Shown: positions 6,022-6,169 of the stretch, in pieces
Layout: each line of letters opens with the position of its first letter
How positions within the stretch are numbered: the first letter of the stretch is position 1
Notes under the pieces: generated by a model
What the model saw: the letters and a program-made list of their open reading frames with translations, nothing else
Databases searched by the model: none
Told to the model about the DNA's origin: nothing
Assembly: GCA_900553295.1 (NCBI GenBank)
Contig: USCR01000139.1
Span: forward strand, 1 to 6,169
Length of the DNA: 6,169 bases
Reading direction: 5' to 3'
Origin: an uncultured Eubacteriales bacterium
GTDB lineage: Bacteria > Bacillota > Clostridia > Christensenellales > Aristaeellaceae
Program-made: the position numbers and the translations under genes

Positions 6022-6057
6022 AAGCGCCAGAGGAAAGCTGCTTTTCCCCTGGCGCTT
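6022..6057. terminator. Terminator hairpin after the DUF5317 gene
   Basis: AAGCGCCAG (6022-6030) pairs with CTGGCGCTT (6049-6057), and the stem continues after one A-C mismatch with GG/CC and AAA/TTT around a small loop. It starts 18 bases after the DUF5317 stop. The T-tract after it on the plus strand is very short (CTTCC), while the minus strand reads CTTTTGTATTGG. It may therefore work better as a terminator for transcription entering from the right, or in both directions. Confidence 0.65.
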
Positions 6058-6064
6058 CCGCGTG

Positions 6065-6094
6065 TCACAAAAGTGGTTTTCACCACTTTTGTGA
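6065..6094. repeat. Perfect 12-bp inverted repeat
   Basis: TCACAAAAGTGG (6065-6076) and CCACTTTTGTGA (6083-6094) are perfect reverse complements around the loop TTTTCA. It begins eight bases after the preceding hairpin. It lacks a GC-rich stem with T-run, so it is not a standard terminator. Confidence 0.85.
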
Positions 6095-6099
6095 GGAAG

Positions 6100-6132
6100 C
6101 AAATTCGGCCAACCAGAGGTCGTCCGAATTTG
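6100..6132. repeat. 9-bp inverted repeat with extendable stem
   Basis: CAAATTCGG (6100-6108) and CCGAATTTG (6124-6132) are perfect reverse complements. The 15-base loop can extend the stem through alternating mismatches: C6110 with G6122, and ACC (6112-6114) with GGT (6118-6120) around AGA. It starts six bases after the previous hairpin. Confidence 0.8.
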
Positions 6133-6139
6133 TAAGGAA

Positions 6140-6161
6140 TTGATTTTGCAAGCAAAATCAA
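6140..6161. repeat. 10-bp inverted repeat near right edge
   Basis: TTGATTTTGC (6140-6149) and GCAAAATCAA (6152-6161) are perfect reverse complements separated by AA. In RNA the inner one or two pairs would open to form the loop. It starts eight bases after the previous hairpin, and the series may continue beyond the window. Confidence 0.8.
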
Positions 6162-6169
6162 CAACCCGC

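Noticed and set aside
5842..6135. Open frame running from the DUF5317 gene into the hairpin cluster
   Set aside because: It is a shifted frame of the DUF5317 gene, continues through the terminator and hairpins, and has no ribosome site or domain.
6022..6161. CRISPR array
   Set aside because: The four palindromes differ in sequence and there are no repeated units separated by unique spacers.

Overview
The window looks like chromosomal DNA from a bacterium of the Clostridia (Bacillota). The evidence is the purine-rich AGGAGG-type ribosome sites, the moderate GC content, and the pairing of a membrane HD-GYP protein with a DUF5317 protein. The assignment is an inference; no rRNA or other taxonomic marker is present. 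No insertion sequence, tRNA or CRISPR array was seen.

Left part (1-2855): an L-fucose (or D-arabinose) catabolic divergon. On the minus strand a class II aldolase (fucA-like, 1187-1879) is followed after one base by fucI (L-fucose isomerase), which runs off the left edge with 395 residues visible. Facing away on the plus strand is an AraC-family regulator (1998-2855) with an N-terminal cupin-type sensor domain. The shared intergenic region holds a good promoter for the regulator, a -10-only promoter for the fuc genes, and a TTATCAT direct repeat that overlaps both -10 elements. The likely logic is that the regulator senses a sugar and switches on the catabolic genes. The kinase needed between isomerase and aldolase is not in the window.

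Middle (2856-3173): a non-coding stretch with a weak terminator-like hairpin, then a near-consensus promoter (TTGAAT, 17 bp, TATAAT) at 3104-3132.

Right part (3174-6004): a probable four-gene operon. It encodes an uncharacterised soluble protein of 240 aa, a 26-aa hydrophobic micropeptide with a strong ribosome site, a multi-spanning membrane protein with a C-terminal HD-GYP domain (cyclic-di-GMP phosphodiesterase type, 426 aa), and a DUF5317 membrane protein (194 aa) that overlaps the HD-GYP gene by 10 bases. The leader of the micropeptide has a perfect 10-bp inverted repeat that encloses its ribosome site. A short hairpin plus T-run between the micropeptide and the HD-GYP gene may act as an attenuator. 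This unit is the most interesting part of the window: a putative envelope signalling module whose parts have no assigned joint function.

Right edge (6005-6169): no gene. Four different hairpins stand in a row over 140 bases. The first is a likely terminator; the other three are unexplained and look like a structured intergenic repeat element or a structured RNA.
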